Shown: positions 10,275-22,625 of the stretch, in pieces
Numbering within the stretch: the stretch's first letter is position 1
Layout of the letters: the number at the start of each line of letters is the position of its first letter
Source: Climacium dendroides
Lineage: Eukaryota; Streptophyta; Bryopsida; Hypnales; Climaciaceae
DNA length: 64,000 nucleotides
Assembly: GCA_950106755.1 (NCBI GenBank)
Contig: OX467087.1
Coordinates: 22,200,047 to 22,264,046 of the forward strand
Direction of reading: 5' to 3'
Translations under genes and position numbers: made by a program
The notes under the pieces: generated by a model
Told to the model about the DNA's origin: nothing
Databases searched by the model: none
The model's input: only the letters and a program-made list of their open reading frames with translations

Positions 10275-13200
10275 ATGAAGAGGTGGAAGATGATGACATT
10301 TCACTCTCCATGGCGATTCTTTCTCACGGCGATCCATGCCGTTGTGTTCGGGTTCTGTGACTTGGCAGATTGGCTGCTGTGTCCCGTGTTTCGATTCCTG
10401 GACCGGCATTTGGACAATAACGCCTCCCCGCCTTGCCATTGTGCGCCGCCAAGTCAGGCGATCGGAACTTATGAAGCGCTGGAGTTTTGGACGGAGCCCT
10501 GTCATACGCTCTATGAGCGGCAGAGGAAGTGGGGAGGGCGGAAGGCGGGCGGGGAATCTGCTGTTGCTGAGAAGGTTACGGGGCGGTGGAAGGCCGCAAC
10601 GAGATCGGTGGAGAAGAGGAGTGCGAGGAATGGGACGTGTTGGTCTGATTGCGGGTGCGCGACGTGCACTGCTTGGATCGCGCGAGAGAATCTGCTTTAC
10701 GTTCATGCTGATTATCAAGGTGTGTGTGACACTGCTGAAATTTGAAGGCTGTGAGGGTGCTCATTTTGAGTTTAAATGTGCGTAGGGTTTAAATCCTAAC
10801 AGTCTAACAGGCGTCGTGTTCTTTTCGGTAGTTTTGAGGTCATATTTCTGATTTTTATTGTTCAAGTTTATTTATTTTGGACTAGCAGACACTATGATCT
10901 TCACTCTGGTGATATACACTTTGACCCCGTCTGAATTCTATTTTTCACAACTCGAGAGAATCTGCTCTACTTTCATGCTGATTAGAGACTGATTATCAAG
11001 GTCTGTTATTCTGCCGAAATTTGGAGGTTGTTGGGATGCGAATTTCAAGTTTTCCCGGTAGGGTTTATCCTTTAACGGTCTAACAGGTGTCATGTTATTT
11101 TCAGCAGTTGGGCATTCTGATTCGAATATACAGGCCAAAATGTATATCACCAGCAGTAGGGCTTATTCTGATTTTATTTTGTTCAAGTTTATGTATATTC
11201 GACCAGCAGATACAATGCTCTTCACTGATTCTGGTGATATTCATTTTGGCCCGGCCTGAATTGTATTTTTCATACTCGAGAGAAACTGCTTCCCGGTCAT
11301 GGTTATTATCAAGGCGAGTGTCACATTGTCCTGTTGACAAAGTTTTAATTGTGAGGTTGCCTTTTGGGAGTTTTCCGCGTAGGGTTTTATTTCCTAAGGG
11401 GATCAAGTTTTGAGTAAGGTCATATGAGGTTTTCTTTTGTTCAATTTCAATATTTTTTTTTGACTAACATATTCAGTTGTCTGCACTGATTCTGGTGAGA
11501 TAACATTGGTCCCATCTGAACAATTAATTTTTCACATTATGTGAAAAATCAAAACGATCAATCAAAATGGTCATCTTAAAACCATGGATCCCTGGTCCTT
11601 TAAGAGCTAATTTAATTGCGTTGTTGTGGTGTCTATGGCGTCAGTTCTCGAATTTTAGGCGAGAGATTTAGATGGACAGGGAGCATATTGGTCTTCATCA
11701 TGTTTAGCGTTTCTGAGTGGACCATATGAGGACTTTCGCCTGTTCAATTTTTGTTTAGTTTTTGACCAACACATGCAATGTTCTGCACTGATTCGAGGGA
11801 TATAAAACTTGGCCCTATTTTCCAAACATGATCAATTAAATTGGTGGTTTCAGAACCGCGAATGCTTTAGGGGTTAACCAGCCGTCTTGGTATGCAGATT
11901 TCGCTCTACGCAATGGTGAGAACTTGGATGCGGCATCAGCCGTGCACAATGTGATCTTCCTTCATGGGTTTCTATCGTCGTCGTCATTCTGGGTGGACAC
12001 GGTGCTGCCTCGTTTGTCGAAGGAAGTGCGATCCTCGCATCGCTTGTTCGCTGTGGATGTCCTCGGGTTTGGCAAAAGCCCCCGACCGGACGACTCTTCG
12101 TACACGAACGCCGAGCACGTGGACATGATCCGAAGGTGCGTTGGAGCTTCATGTTGATATCATCTCTGGCATGTTCTCTGGTTCTTGAATATGTATCCGA
12201 TGTCTGTTGGGAGTGGGGCAATTTGTATTTATTGATGTTCTTGTTGAAAACTGAAAGAGGATTCCAATGGACCAATTAATGTGACTTCGGATAATCTATG
12301 AAGGGTTAAAGTTTTATCTGTAGATGCTCTAAGAGTGCCGCTTATTCAAATGTTGAGTTAGTGTTCTTCTTCATCAATATGTACATTTTTTCTAGGAGTT
12401 TAGGTTGGCGCTTTTGGAGCCCGTGACAATCTTGGGTGTGCCCACCTTAGTAAACCCTTGTTGAACACCTTTGGATTGGCATGAGAGGAATTTCTGGGAA
12501 CCTTGTTTTGCAAAGTCGAGTTCAAATTGATCAATTGAGAACTTCTCAAATCATTATCTTCACATGCGAGAATGTCAGAATTTAGCTGTGCTCTGATTTG
12601 TCATGACTTTGCTGCATATTACTTTAAGTTCATGCTATTCTCGAAAGGTGTCATGCTATTGTTACTGTAGAATGTGATCATACTGTGTGAATTTTGGGTG
12701 GATCACAAACTTGCAGCATATACTTGAAGAGTGGATAGATGTACTCATAAGATTTTGAATATGACCATTGTTTCAGATCTGTGCTGAAGAAATATGGAAT
12801 TCAGAAGTTTCACCTGGTGGCGCACTCCATGGGCTGCACTATTGCGTTAGCCTTGGCTGGGAATGACCCAGATGCTGTAAAATCCATCACAATTCTTGCG
12901 CCGGTAAGGTGCTTCTGATGTGGCTTGCTTGCCCTGTTTCGTTTGCTATGAATGTGTCTTAACAGTGTAAATCAGTGTTGATCGCCCATCGTCTTTTTGC
13001 TGTGGTTTGCAGTAATAATAGTTTGCTCGAGTACCAACGCTTACATTCTTTAACTCAAGATGTGAGGATTTGTGCCAAAGAAAGAAGATGCCAAAGAAGT
13101 AACGCATCTTGGATACCTTGATTCTTTTTAAGCCCAAGGTGTTTGCAAGAATGATATGGTCAAGAGAAAGTGGTGTGAGAACCATTGTGAGGACGCTATC

Positions 13201-14650
13201 TGCTTGAATCAATTAACATGTGTGAGAGTGTGGTTTTTAGGAGATCAGTATAGAGTTGTGGAATGATCACTTTGGTTACCAGAGCCTAATCTATTGAGGT
13301 CAAATTTTTATCGCTATAATGTATGAATTTATTGTCTAGTTTCAAAGTAGGAGATCATAGATCACTATTAATGACTAGACAGTTTTGTTTCTATTCAAAG
13401 ATCCGTAACTATAATGCTTAGCCAAGTCATGCTTATACTATTTGTAACTAAATGCAACCAAGTGTCGGAATGGATGAGTTGCTATTGGTAACGGTGTTAA
13501 TATAGGAGACGAGATCAGGTCCCTAACGGTTTTAGTATTCTCTTAGGTGAAAGATAGTGAGCCTTGTCAATCTCGAAATTTCATCCAATAATGACCGTTC
13601 TGATGGCTGGATTTCACGCTAATGTAATGCCCGAAAGTGGCTGAACTTTTTTGTTAACAATTATTGTGTGCAGCAGTATTTCCCAACTAGACCAGGTGTG
13701 CCGCCTGCATCGTATGTTTTGAGCAAAGTGGCACCGCTGAAGATCTGGCCCTTTTTCGCATTTGTTCACTCAATCATGTCCTGGTACGAGCATTTGGGAA
13801 GAGTGGTGTGCCTTGTGTTTTGCAAGCATCACAGATTCTGGATCCCGATCATGACATTCTTCGCGAAACGCTTAGGCAGCAGGTACTTGAGCTTGACCTC
13901 CTCCGTTTTGTTGTTAACATTATCTTTGTCATATCAGTTGTATGGCATCGGCACCTTGCAAGGAGGTGTTCATATGAGGCCTCCCTATGAATTGTGGGGA
14001 CCTCTTTGTGAATTGCATCATGCTTATCTTGCCTCTCCATGATCAATCTCGATTATATGTTGTCTAAAAATTCGTGAACAATCTAACTTCACCGAATACC
14101 ATGTTGAGGTCAAGTAGGCTTGCCGAACAAGTAAGACAATTGGACGTCAATGTCATGTATTCATTGTAAGGTAGACATACCCAAAACAATGTACCACTCA
14201 TACATTTAAGATCCCTCAATGCGTTGGTCTTGGGTACACTTACCTCATGCATTTCACCAAATTTGGGTATTGCAAATCCATGTCTCATCATGTGAGCCCC
14301 GTGTGTGCAGAATGCCGTCTTCCTTCATACATGATTACATGCAGCACAGCCATAGTTCAGCCTTCAAGATGTTCCACAACACCGTCTGCGCTGGACCTTT
14401 TGTGATCGAGCACTCTATGAAACAGCTTGCAAGAGCTGGCCGGCATGTCCATGTTATTCATGGAGAAGCCGATGCGACGTGCTCCGTTGAATGTGGAGTT
14501 GCTCTCAGCAGGAAGTTCTCTAACGTGACTCTGGCCAGAATACCAGGAGCTGGTCACACGTCGGTCGTCTTGGGCCGAGAGCAGGAGCTCGCTCAGGAGT
14601 TAGAGGCTCAAATTCTTGGTCATTATCGAGTGGAGCCCAATGCGTTATGA
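10275..14650 (+). CDS. BDG: BODYGUARD-like alpha/beta hydrolase, copy B (complete)
   Basis: Complete gene with five exons: 10275-10719, 11898-12135, 12777-12903, 13674-13882 and 14311-14650, giving 452 aa, close to Arabidopsis BODYGUARD (about 470). BODYGUARD-family hydrolases act in the epidermal wall on cutin/cuticle assembly. The N-terminus has a hydrophobic segment (about residues 10-35), then a basic linker and the Cys cluster CWSDCGCATC. The hydrolase core starts at HNVIFLHGFLSSSSFW. The nucleophile elbow is AHSMGC (Ser245), the acid is probably Asp394 (HGEADAT) and the histidine is His422 (PGAGHTS). All introns are GT..AG and the phases close. The chosen ATG is the first in frame and precedes the membrane anchor. 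Intron 1 is an array of duplicated exon-end sequence, and exon 4 has a tandem CAGCAG acceptor. Copy A lies upstream in the same orientation. Confidence 0.92.
10681..11840 (+). repeat. Tandem array duplicating the exon 1 / intron 1 junction of BODYGUARD copy B
   Basis: About four diverged units of 265-325 bases fill intron 1. Unit 1 starts inside exon 1 at 10681 (CGAGAGAATCTGCT...); units 2 and 3 start at 10951 and 11275 with CTCGAGAGAA, and a fourth, more diverged unit runs from about 11542 to 11840. Each ends with a block like GGNCCNNNCTGAATTNTATTTTTCA. Units 2 and 3 therefore carry copies of the last coding bases of exon 1 and of its splice donor (AAG/GTCTGT and AAG/GCGAGT). The unit 2 copy reads RENLLYFHAD and then a stop. 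Confidence 0.75.
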
Positions 14651-16980
14651 TTTTTTATTTAATCCTTGAAGTCCAATTGTCCCTGCGAGGGATAAAATGG
14701 ATTTTGGACAAGTGCTTATGAGCTCAATTTTTGCTGAAAACTTTTTGAAACTCTCATAAGCTAGAAAAATTTATTAGCTTTTGGGGAATATAATTTTTAT
14801 TTCAATTGGTGCAAGTTATGCCACACTAACCTCAAAATGAGGGAGATTTAGTAGGAAAAAAAATATGTAAGAAATTGAATAAAAATTTTGATATTTTTTT
14901 CCTCATAGATTATATCTATCTAAATGGCAAGCTTTGATTTATTCCATTTGGATTAGTGATGTGAAAGTTGAGGAGCTTCTTCTTTTGTGGGCAATCAATG
15001 CATTGTCTTTTAAAAAAAAAAATTCTTTGACTTTGGTGAATGTTAATACCTTTCAATTTGTATGGTCAAATATCATGAAAATTTTACCACAAGTGTAGTA
15101 TAAGATTGTGTGGTTAGATTTTTTAAAAAGCTCTTATTTCTTGGATGAATGAAGTAGAAATAGCAATTTTTAAATGGTTTTGATAGAAAAATGGCCTTGG
15201 GACCTTTAAAGGTTTAACTCTTTTCTCTTCTCATTTTTGTATCATAGTTTGGTTGGATCTATAGTGATTAGTGTAGTGACCTATATTGGCTATGTCCTTT
15301 TGTATGAGGAAATGTTAATGAGGCATACTCAATAAATGGTTTTGAGCTGTAGTAGAGGGTTGTTTCAGGCTTATTCTTGTGTTGGGAACTAGCCATTGTT
15401 GGCCAGAATTTAAAATATGAAATAAATATTAATTTAAAAATTTAAAAATAAATAAAATATATTTTTTAAAATAATTAAAAAATATTCTTTTATTATTATT
15501 ATCTAATATAATAGTAGCTTTACTATATCAAATTGTTGATGTGGCTTAGTTCCCTTGTGTCCTTACAATTTAGGAGTGCAAGGGAATTCATAGTCCTATA
15601 GTAGACTGTGAATCTCATCTAATGGTTAAGACTTGTCACTATATGGAATGATGAAAGCTTCTTCAATAAGATAGAAATATTCAAATGTAATAAAATTCAT
15701 TTGTCAACACTTAAAATAAGTCCTAAAGTATTACTCAAGTGGATCCAAGCTGATATGTGGAATATGGAAAGTTGTCATGATTATGAGGACGCATTTTGCA
15801 TTGGCTAATCTTCTGTGAGTGATATAAGCTAAGGGGCTATTGCTTTTGGGTGTTTGGAGGACCATTTGTCACCTAATAGATGCATCTATGCAATTATTTC
15901 CACAAATTTGTATTATATTCATATAAGCTTGGGAAAATACAAAACCAATTTTGTTGAATTCCAAAACCATTTCCTTGCTAACAAGCACACATTATTTTAT
16001 TTTTGTAGCTACCCTCAAGATCTATAGATCTTGAACAAGTGTTACTTTTAGGTACATCTACTTTAAGCTTGTTGGCTCTATCATTGACACATTATGCAAC
16101 AACATTTGCTTGAAAGGAGCCATTTCCTTGTATAAAATAGACAAGTCCAAATTTGTTCAGTATCCAATTCTATCTAGAAAAACATCCAAATTCATTCTTT
16201 TTTTTGACAAAACTAGTGCATTAATACCAACAAGGGATAAATAGTCAATTCTTTAGATATATAGAAAGGTAGAGTTATGGGTTGTTTATAGGACGTTATT
16301 GACTCCACTCTATGGGTGGTTTTGTAATTTCATGGTAGACTACTTCAAAAATTCATATAAAATACAATTTTAATCAAAAAATTATAATTTCATTTGAATT
16401 TGATTTGTGAAACAAGTTCACACCACTAAACAATATGTGCCCCTCTTAGAGTCAGCCCCAAAATATTCAAATTCCAAATCCAAGTGGTACATTACAAAAA
16501 AATTTAGGCCTCCCAAAGGCTACAAGTTTTGATCCCCCATGCAATTACAAAGGAAATGAAACTATTTTTTTTATTGTTTATTATTTTTTAATGATAGTAG
16601 TTGATGTGGCATTACTTCTGCTATGTCAACGCCACGTCAAGTTTTAGTGTTTTTTTATTTTTAAATTTTTAAAATATTTTTAAAAAATATTTTCTTATTT
16701 TTCTTGTACTTGCACTGTGGCATGCCAAAAAACAAAACCTTAATGGCCTTGTCCAAGATTCAGATTTTTCCTAATGATAGACTTGTTAACGTGAAGGAAG
16801 AATCATAAGTATCCAAGATGCTTTGATCTTTTGACATCTTTCTTTGGCACTCAACTTTTTAGAATTTGATTGGCACTAAAGCAGAAGTAGCATTGTTGTA
16901 TAGTGCATACCATCATCAAGGATATTAACTATATTTAAATCATTTTTGTTTTACTATATGTTGTGAGATGAACAAAATGC
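14651..16980. other. AT-rich intergenic DNA
   Basis: Downstream of BODYGUARD copy B. It probably holds the 3' UTR in the first 200 bases and then unique-looking AT-rich sequence. No ORF, RNA gene or element with clear ends was found. Confidence 0.45.
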
Positions 16981-17169
16981 ATTCTAATAGAGTCTAGAAT
17001 CTCCTTTCAATTACTAGCAAGACCTGACAAAAGCTTTTAGAGTTCAAGAATAGGAACCACCTTAATGCGTCCAAATAAAGATTTGAGCGTGATTTCTATT
17101 CTTGAACTCTAAAAGTTTTTTGTTGGGTCTTATTGGTAGTTGAAAGGGGATTCTAGATTCTGTTAGAAT
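16981..17169. repeat. Hairpin element, about 75-bp inverted repeat arms
   Basis: Left arm 16981-17055 (ATTCTAATAGAGTCTAGAAT...) is the imperfect reverse complement of right arm 17093-17169, separated by about 37 bases. The size and structure fit a small foldback MITE. I see no flanking duplication, so the superfamily is left open. Confidence 0.65.
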
Positions 17170-19616
17170 CAATTTTTTGGATTTTATATGAATAAACTAT
17201 GAATCTTCAAAGTATTAAAAATAGATGTATCTAAATCCAACTCTATGTTCTTATATATAGAGGGTATGTATTTTAAACAAGAATCTAGATGGGACAATTT
17301 TACAAGTAGGTCAGTAGATTACAATTGGATATTGTTACCTTATATCTTGAAAGAAGTAAGGACATTTAGATTCAAAATACATTGAGAATTAAAGGAGATC
17401 TTATAGTAGGATGCAATGGTAAGGATAGATGGCACTTCATTTTGGTATCCCTATAAAATGGCCCTCTATTTATAACACCAAATTTCTAATATCAAAATCA
17501 TTAAAGTAATTGTTGAAAAGAATGTAAAAACAACATTAACCTTTGAAATAATGAAGTTTTGGGTTGCTTTATTAATATATCACAACACTAGACAAAGACA
17601 AAGTTAATCCTTGTATATGGACCTAGATAAAGTTGAAAGTTATAGAAAGCAATAGTACCAGCCCATTGAATTATCCACCACCAAAATTTCTAGAGTCCCA
17701 AACTCTCAAAAATATAAGTAATATAATTGTATAAGTCTAAAATTCAAAATTGACTCATCAATTCTTTGTGAGTTTAACCCCTACTTAAGAGTCTATTTGA
17801 ATTTGGAGTCAAAATTGCTATAAAATGGGTTCTTCTTGAGATGCCCTTTTTGTGAATTTTTAGAATGATCCTTTGTATATTTGATCATGTAGTCTCAAAT
17901 TTTATTTTCTAGTGTGAGTTTTTTTCCCCATACCCTATATCATTGCCATTGATGAGATCAAAGCCTTAAAAAATGGATTGGACTATGATTTTTGAATATT
18001 GTCAAAGGATGAAAATTGACCTTCAGGGCTTCTAACTTCAACTTAGCTACTTGAATGCCTAGTAATTCTTGTAATTCTATTATATAGTTTTGTTTAGAGT
18101 ATATAAAAAAAATTAGATTATTTAGACTCTCCCATCATGTTGAAACCAATCATTTATGGAAAGGTGATTATAAAAATTGACCATACACAAGACATAAATT
18201 TATTGATAAAAATAATAAATATTTTTTTAAATCTATGCAATGAGCTCATAGTTTTCTATGTAATCTTCAAGCCTAATGGAAAAAATTGAAAACAATAAAT
18301 TTATCCCCCTAAATTTGGTCTTTGAACTAGAGAACCTATGCTTTCTTGATCTAAAGTTTGATTGCATTGAAATAGTGGGTTATGGTTTCTCCAATAGGTG
18401 ACCACACCACTTATGACCTAATTGGTGCTATAGTAGTAAACTATCCAAGGTGTGCTTTTGAAATCTGCCTCTATATGGCCGCCTGGAACCTCCACCTCAA
18501 TATTATAAATGTCCAACTTCCACCTATTCCATCATTGTTGACTTCTTCACTTACTAACTCAAACATGATATTTAATTGTGCTCTATCATTGCCATCTCCA
18601 AGAACATAAAATTGCATCTCTTTTACAAACCTAATTCATTTTGAACATCAACTTGAACATGAGGTTGTAATGGTAAAAAAATGGCATTTTAGGTCCCCCA
18701 ATTTAGGGTACATTCAAAGTTTGGGAAAAGGGGATGTTCTATAGACTACCAATAAAATGTTATATATATATATACACACACTTACATACATTTATTCCTT
18801 AACAAATACAAAGTATAAAATATAATAATATAAAATGTATGAAGACTTTAGATAAAATAAACCAAAAATGCAAATACAAAGGTTCGAAACAATTTTGTCT
18901 TCTTAACCACCATCCCCTTCTATTGGACTATGTTCAAATAGGCATCTTACAAAGCTTGGCCTTGAATTGTAAGTGAGTCATAGGCCTCACTCGAGATCGT
19001 TCTCTTTGCTAGTATTCAAGGTTCAAAATGTACATGTCTACAATAGTAGCATCCAAAAGAAAAAGAAAACCTCGATGCTTCACTTGTGCAATCATGTTTG
19101 GTAAGAATATCATCTTCCACTTCTCCCCCTTCATTTAGGTGGTGTACTCCAGGTGAATAGGTGATGTTTGAATTTGCTCCTATGATCACCCCTTCCTCCT
19201 AGGTACACTTTACTATCTCCATTGGTTGGATGCAAGGTGGTTGAATTAGTATGGTATGTGTTGAAAGTAGAATAGATTTTTTGTTCTTCCAAATACAACA
19301 ATCCAACCCCTAATTTGAGTCTAACCACTTTTAAATCCCTTGCATAACTTGTGTCCATCTCTTCAAATCCTTGAATTCCAAAGGTAAACCAATTCGATTA
19401 GATCGTATAGTCCCCATAGCATAAATTTTATGACACCAATTTTGAGAATAAACAAATACTAGAAAAGTAATTGTCCATGACAACTACATGGCCTTTTCCA
19501 TTAAGGCCTTCTACCTTTTTCAATCCTACATCATAGATGACACTAGCCTCTCCATATTGTATTGACTCTGGTGCATTGCCTCCAACTAGATTTTTATTGC
19601 ACTATAAATATCTTAG
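17170..19616. other. AT-rich intergenic DNA with a dispersed repeat copy
   Basis: The stretch 17176-17340 (ATATGAATAAACTATGA, AACAAGAATCTAGA and so on) recurs in similar order at about 33255-33410, so it is a copy of a dispersed repeat. A (TA)n(CA)n microsatellite lies at about 18764-18782. No supported gene. Confidence 0.45.
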
Positions 19617-22600
19617 GGGGTGCACTTAGTTCTATTACAACAAACCACGTGCGAACCAGTGGTTTCTAATAAACTATAATTTTAACTTCAAATTTTGAAT
19701 ATTTTTTACTAATGACTATAGGATTCTACTCCCAAAATTTCAAACTCAAATAAAATATGGAATGATTTCTAGAAGAGGTTAAAAATGCACTCAAATGACA
19801 TGTTTTTTTTAACTCAAATATGTTTAGAGAACACATTTAGATGACCATTGCATTAGTATTCAACTCAAAATGAGCTTTCAATAGAGAGTTATTTTTAGAA
19901 TTTTTTTGTTCATTTTTTAGATATTTTTTCTTATATAATATAGGAGTATGAAAGTTATTTTTTAGTTCTACAATGTATCTTTTTACTTCAAAAATTTGTA
20001 ACTAATTATTATTAACAAGATAAAAATATGAATAATTCAAAACATAAATTTTCAAAGTAGAAAAATCTATTCATATTTTTTCATTTAATTTTATTTAAAA
20101 TTCAAAAAATATATAGGGGTCCAAAGTTTTGTTTGCATATAGTTTTTAATAAACACTCTAAGAGACCCCTCCAAAATAAATATCAAAGTTGTAAACATAT
20201 TTGGATATGGAGTCTACGAAACACCATACTTTGCCCTCCCATTTGCATGGCTTTGATTGCATGTATTGTCATGCTGAACAATATGATCCTTTATAGCAAA
20301 TCACCATTCTATCTATTGTTACAAATTTACTCAAAGTAAATTTGCAAATGCATGCCAAATATATTTCAATTACTAGCCAACAAACTTGACTATCCTATCA
20401 TAACTTGTTTCTTTTTTATTTGTCACATAGGTTGCCAAATTTGTAATATCAAGGCAAGAAGTTATGGCATAAACATGGTTCCAAGAATTTCTTTTGGAAA
20501 TAATAGGACAATGAAAAAAAAAACTTTTCTTTTTGAATATGCCCATTGTTGATGGGAGACAACAATGGGAGACATCAATTGTTGTTGGATACCTAGTAGT
20601 TTCTACCACAATTTTGCACAATCTCTAGTCAAGCCAAAATAAATGAAACAAATCTAAAATGACAAGCATTCTCATTTCTAACCTTGTAGGATCCAAAGCT
20701 CCCACAAATTCTTTGAAAAGTGGAAGAAATGTGAAACCTTCATGTAACAAAATGCCCCCTGGTACAGATACCTTAGACTATTTGGGTCTACATTGATTTC
20801 ATCACCAATGTCAAAGTTTACATCTTTAGTCTTTGTCTCATTGTTGTTGATCCCTAGCTATGGAATTCTATGGTGTATCTTTTGTGTAGCCTATATTGTA
20901 CAATCTACCTTGGAGTCGATAATTGAACACTAAAAATTAGAAATTATTATAACTCCTAAAGATGGAATCTATACTTCTAGGTCATTTTTGACTTTGGGTC
21001 AAGTCTCTCTTGATGGTAGTTTTTGCTTGATTATTGTGAAATATGGAATAGACATATGTTGCAATACAAATCAAAGGTTTTGTAAATTTTAGGTCAATCC
21101 TTAGTGAGTTTACAAATTATTCACTACAATGCCATTTAAAAAAAATTAGAAATAGTGATATTGGGCCAAAAACCTCATAACCAATCATTTAAGAACTCAC
21201 AATATAATCTACCAAGGTTTTAAAATATACTAATAAAAAAATTAGGCATTTTGTGGCATAGTTAAAAATGAGAAATTATTATAACTAAAAATTAGGCAAT
21301 TTGTGGATTAATTAAAAATCATGTTTCTTTCTCATTATTTCTTAGATGAAAATCACTTTAATTTGTAAGGATATTTTATGAAGTTGTTGTCCTATCTAAT
21401 GTTTGGATTTGGTGTTACTAGAGTACATATTTTTTTAGAATTACAAATGTAGAAGTATACCAAGTGGTTGACCAAGCCAAAAATGCATTGACTCTATTTC
21501 AAAACTAGATTTGCAAAAATGAGGTCATAGATGTAAAGCATACATAAATTTCAAAAAATCAACATGCCAAGAAAACCTCATTCAGTCAAATCCATTCCAT
21601 TCCAATAAATTTTACTTTTAATTGAATTTATAAAGAATTTTGAAATTTTCCTTCCAAAATTTATGAAAAAAATACTAGTGATAGCATTGGTGAGTCTACG
21701 GTAAGGGTGCAATCTAAAACTCAAAATTTACAACTTTTATAGTTCTATATCAATTCCAAAATATTCTTCAAAATAGTCCTTTATGATGTATAGTAAAAGG
21801 AACCAATCATGGTAGCACAATTAACCCTTAAATGTTGGGCTAGTGACTTTGGAAATCAACTATTTTGGAGCTGTGTGACATTATCTAATTTTAAAAAAAC
21901 AAAATATTCATTGGGAGTCAAAGTACTATAGAAGATTTCACCTTTCCACCCCTTTCCACCCCTAATTCTAAAGATGAATAGTTGCATTTCTGTCCTATAC
22001 AAAAGAATTCCTTGTCATTCATCAGACGTCAGATGTCCACATCGATGTTCAAGGGTTAACCATTCACCTTTGGGGGATGCACTCCCCTTTTTTTGATATT
22101 AGCATGCAAACAAAACTTTGGACCCCTATATATTTTTGGAATTTTAAATAAAATTAAATGAAAAAAATATGAATAGATTTTTCTACTTTAAACTTTATGT
22201 TTTGAATTATCGATATTTTCATTTGTTAATAATAATTAGTTAAAAAAATTTGAAGTAAAAAGATACATTGTAGAACTGAAAAATAACTTTCATACTCCTA
22301 TATTATATAAGAAAAAAATTGTCTAAAAATGAACAAAAAAATTCTAAAAATAATTCTCTATTGAAAGCTCATTTTGAGTTGAATATTGATGCAATGGTCA
22401 TCTAAATGTGTTCTCTAAAAATATTTGAGTTAAAAAAAACATATCATTTGAGTGCATTTTTAACTTCTTCTAGAAATCATTCCATATTTTATTTGAGTTT
22501 GAAATTTTGGGAGTAGAATCCTATAGTCATTAGTAAAAAATGTTCAAAATTTGAAGTTAAAATTATAGTTTATTAGAAACCACTTGTTTGCATGTGGTTT

Positions 22601-22625
22601 GTTGTAGTAGAACTAAGTGCACCCC
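19617..22625. mobile_element. 3.0-kb element with 522-bp terminal inverted repeats
   Basis: Left arm 19617-20138 begins GGGGTGCACTTAGTTCTA; right arm 22104-22625 ends with the complement. The two arms have the same length and look roughly 90% identical along their whole extent. The 1.96-kb interior is AT-rich without a coding ORF, so the element is non-autonomous, or two copies of one MITE in opposite orientation enclose unrelated DNA. The flanks are TTA+G (left) and TTG (right); a degraded TTA duplication is possible but unproven. The arm interior is related to the 551-bp element at 63050-63600. Confidence 0.72.
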
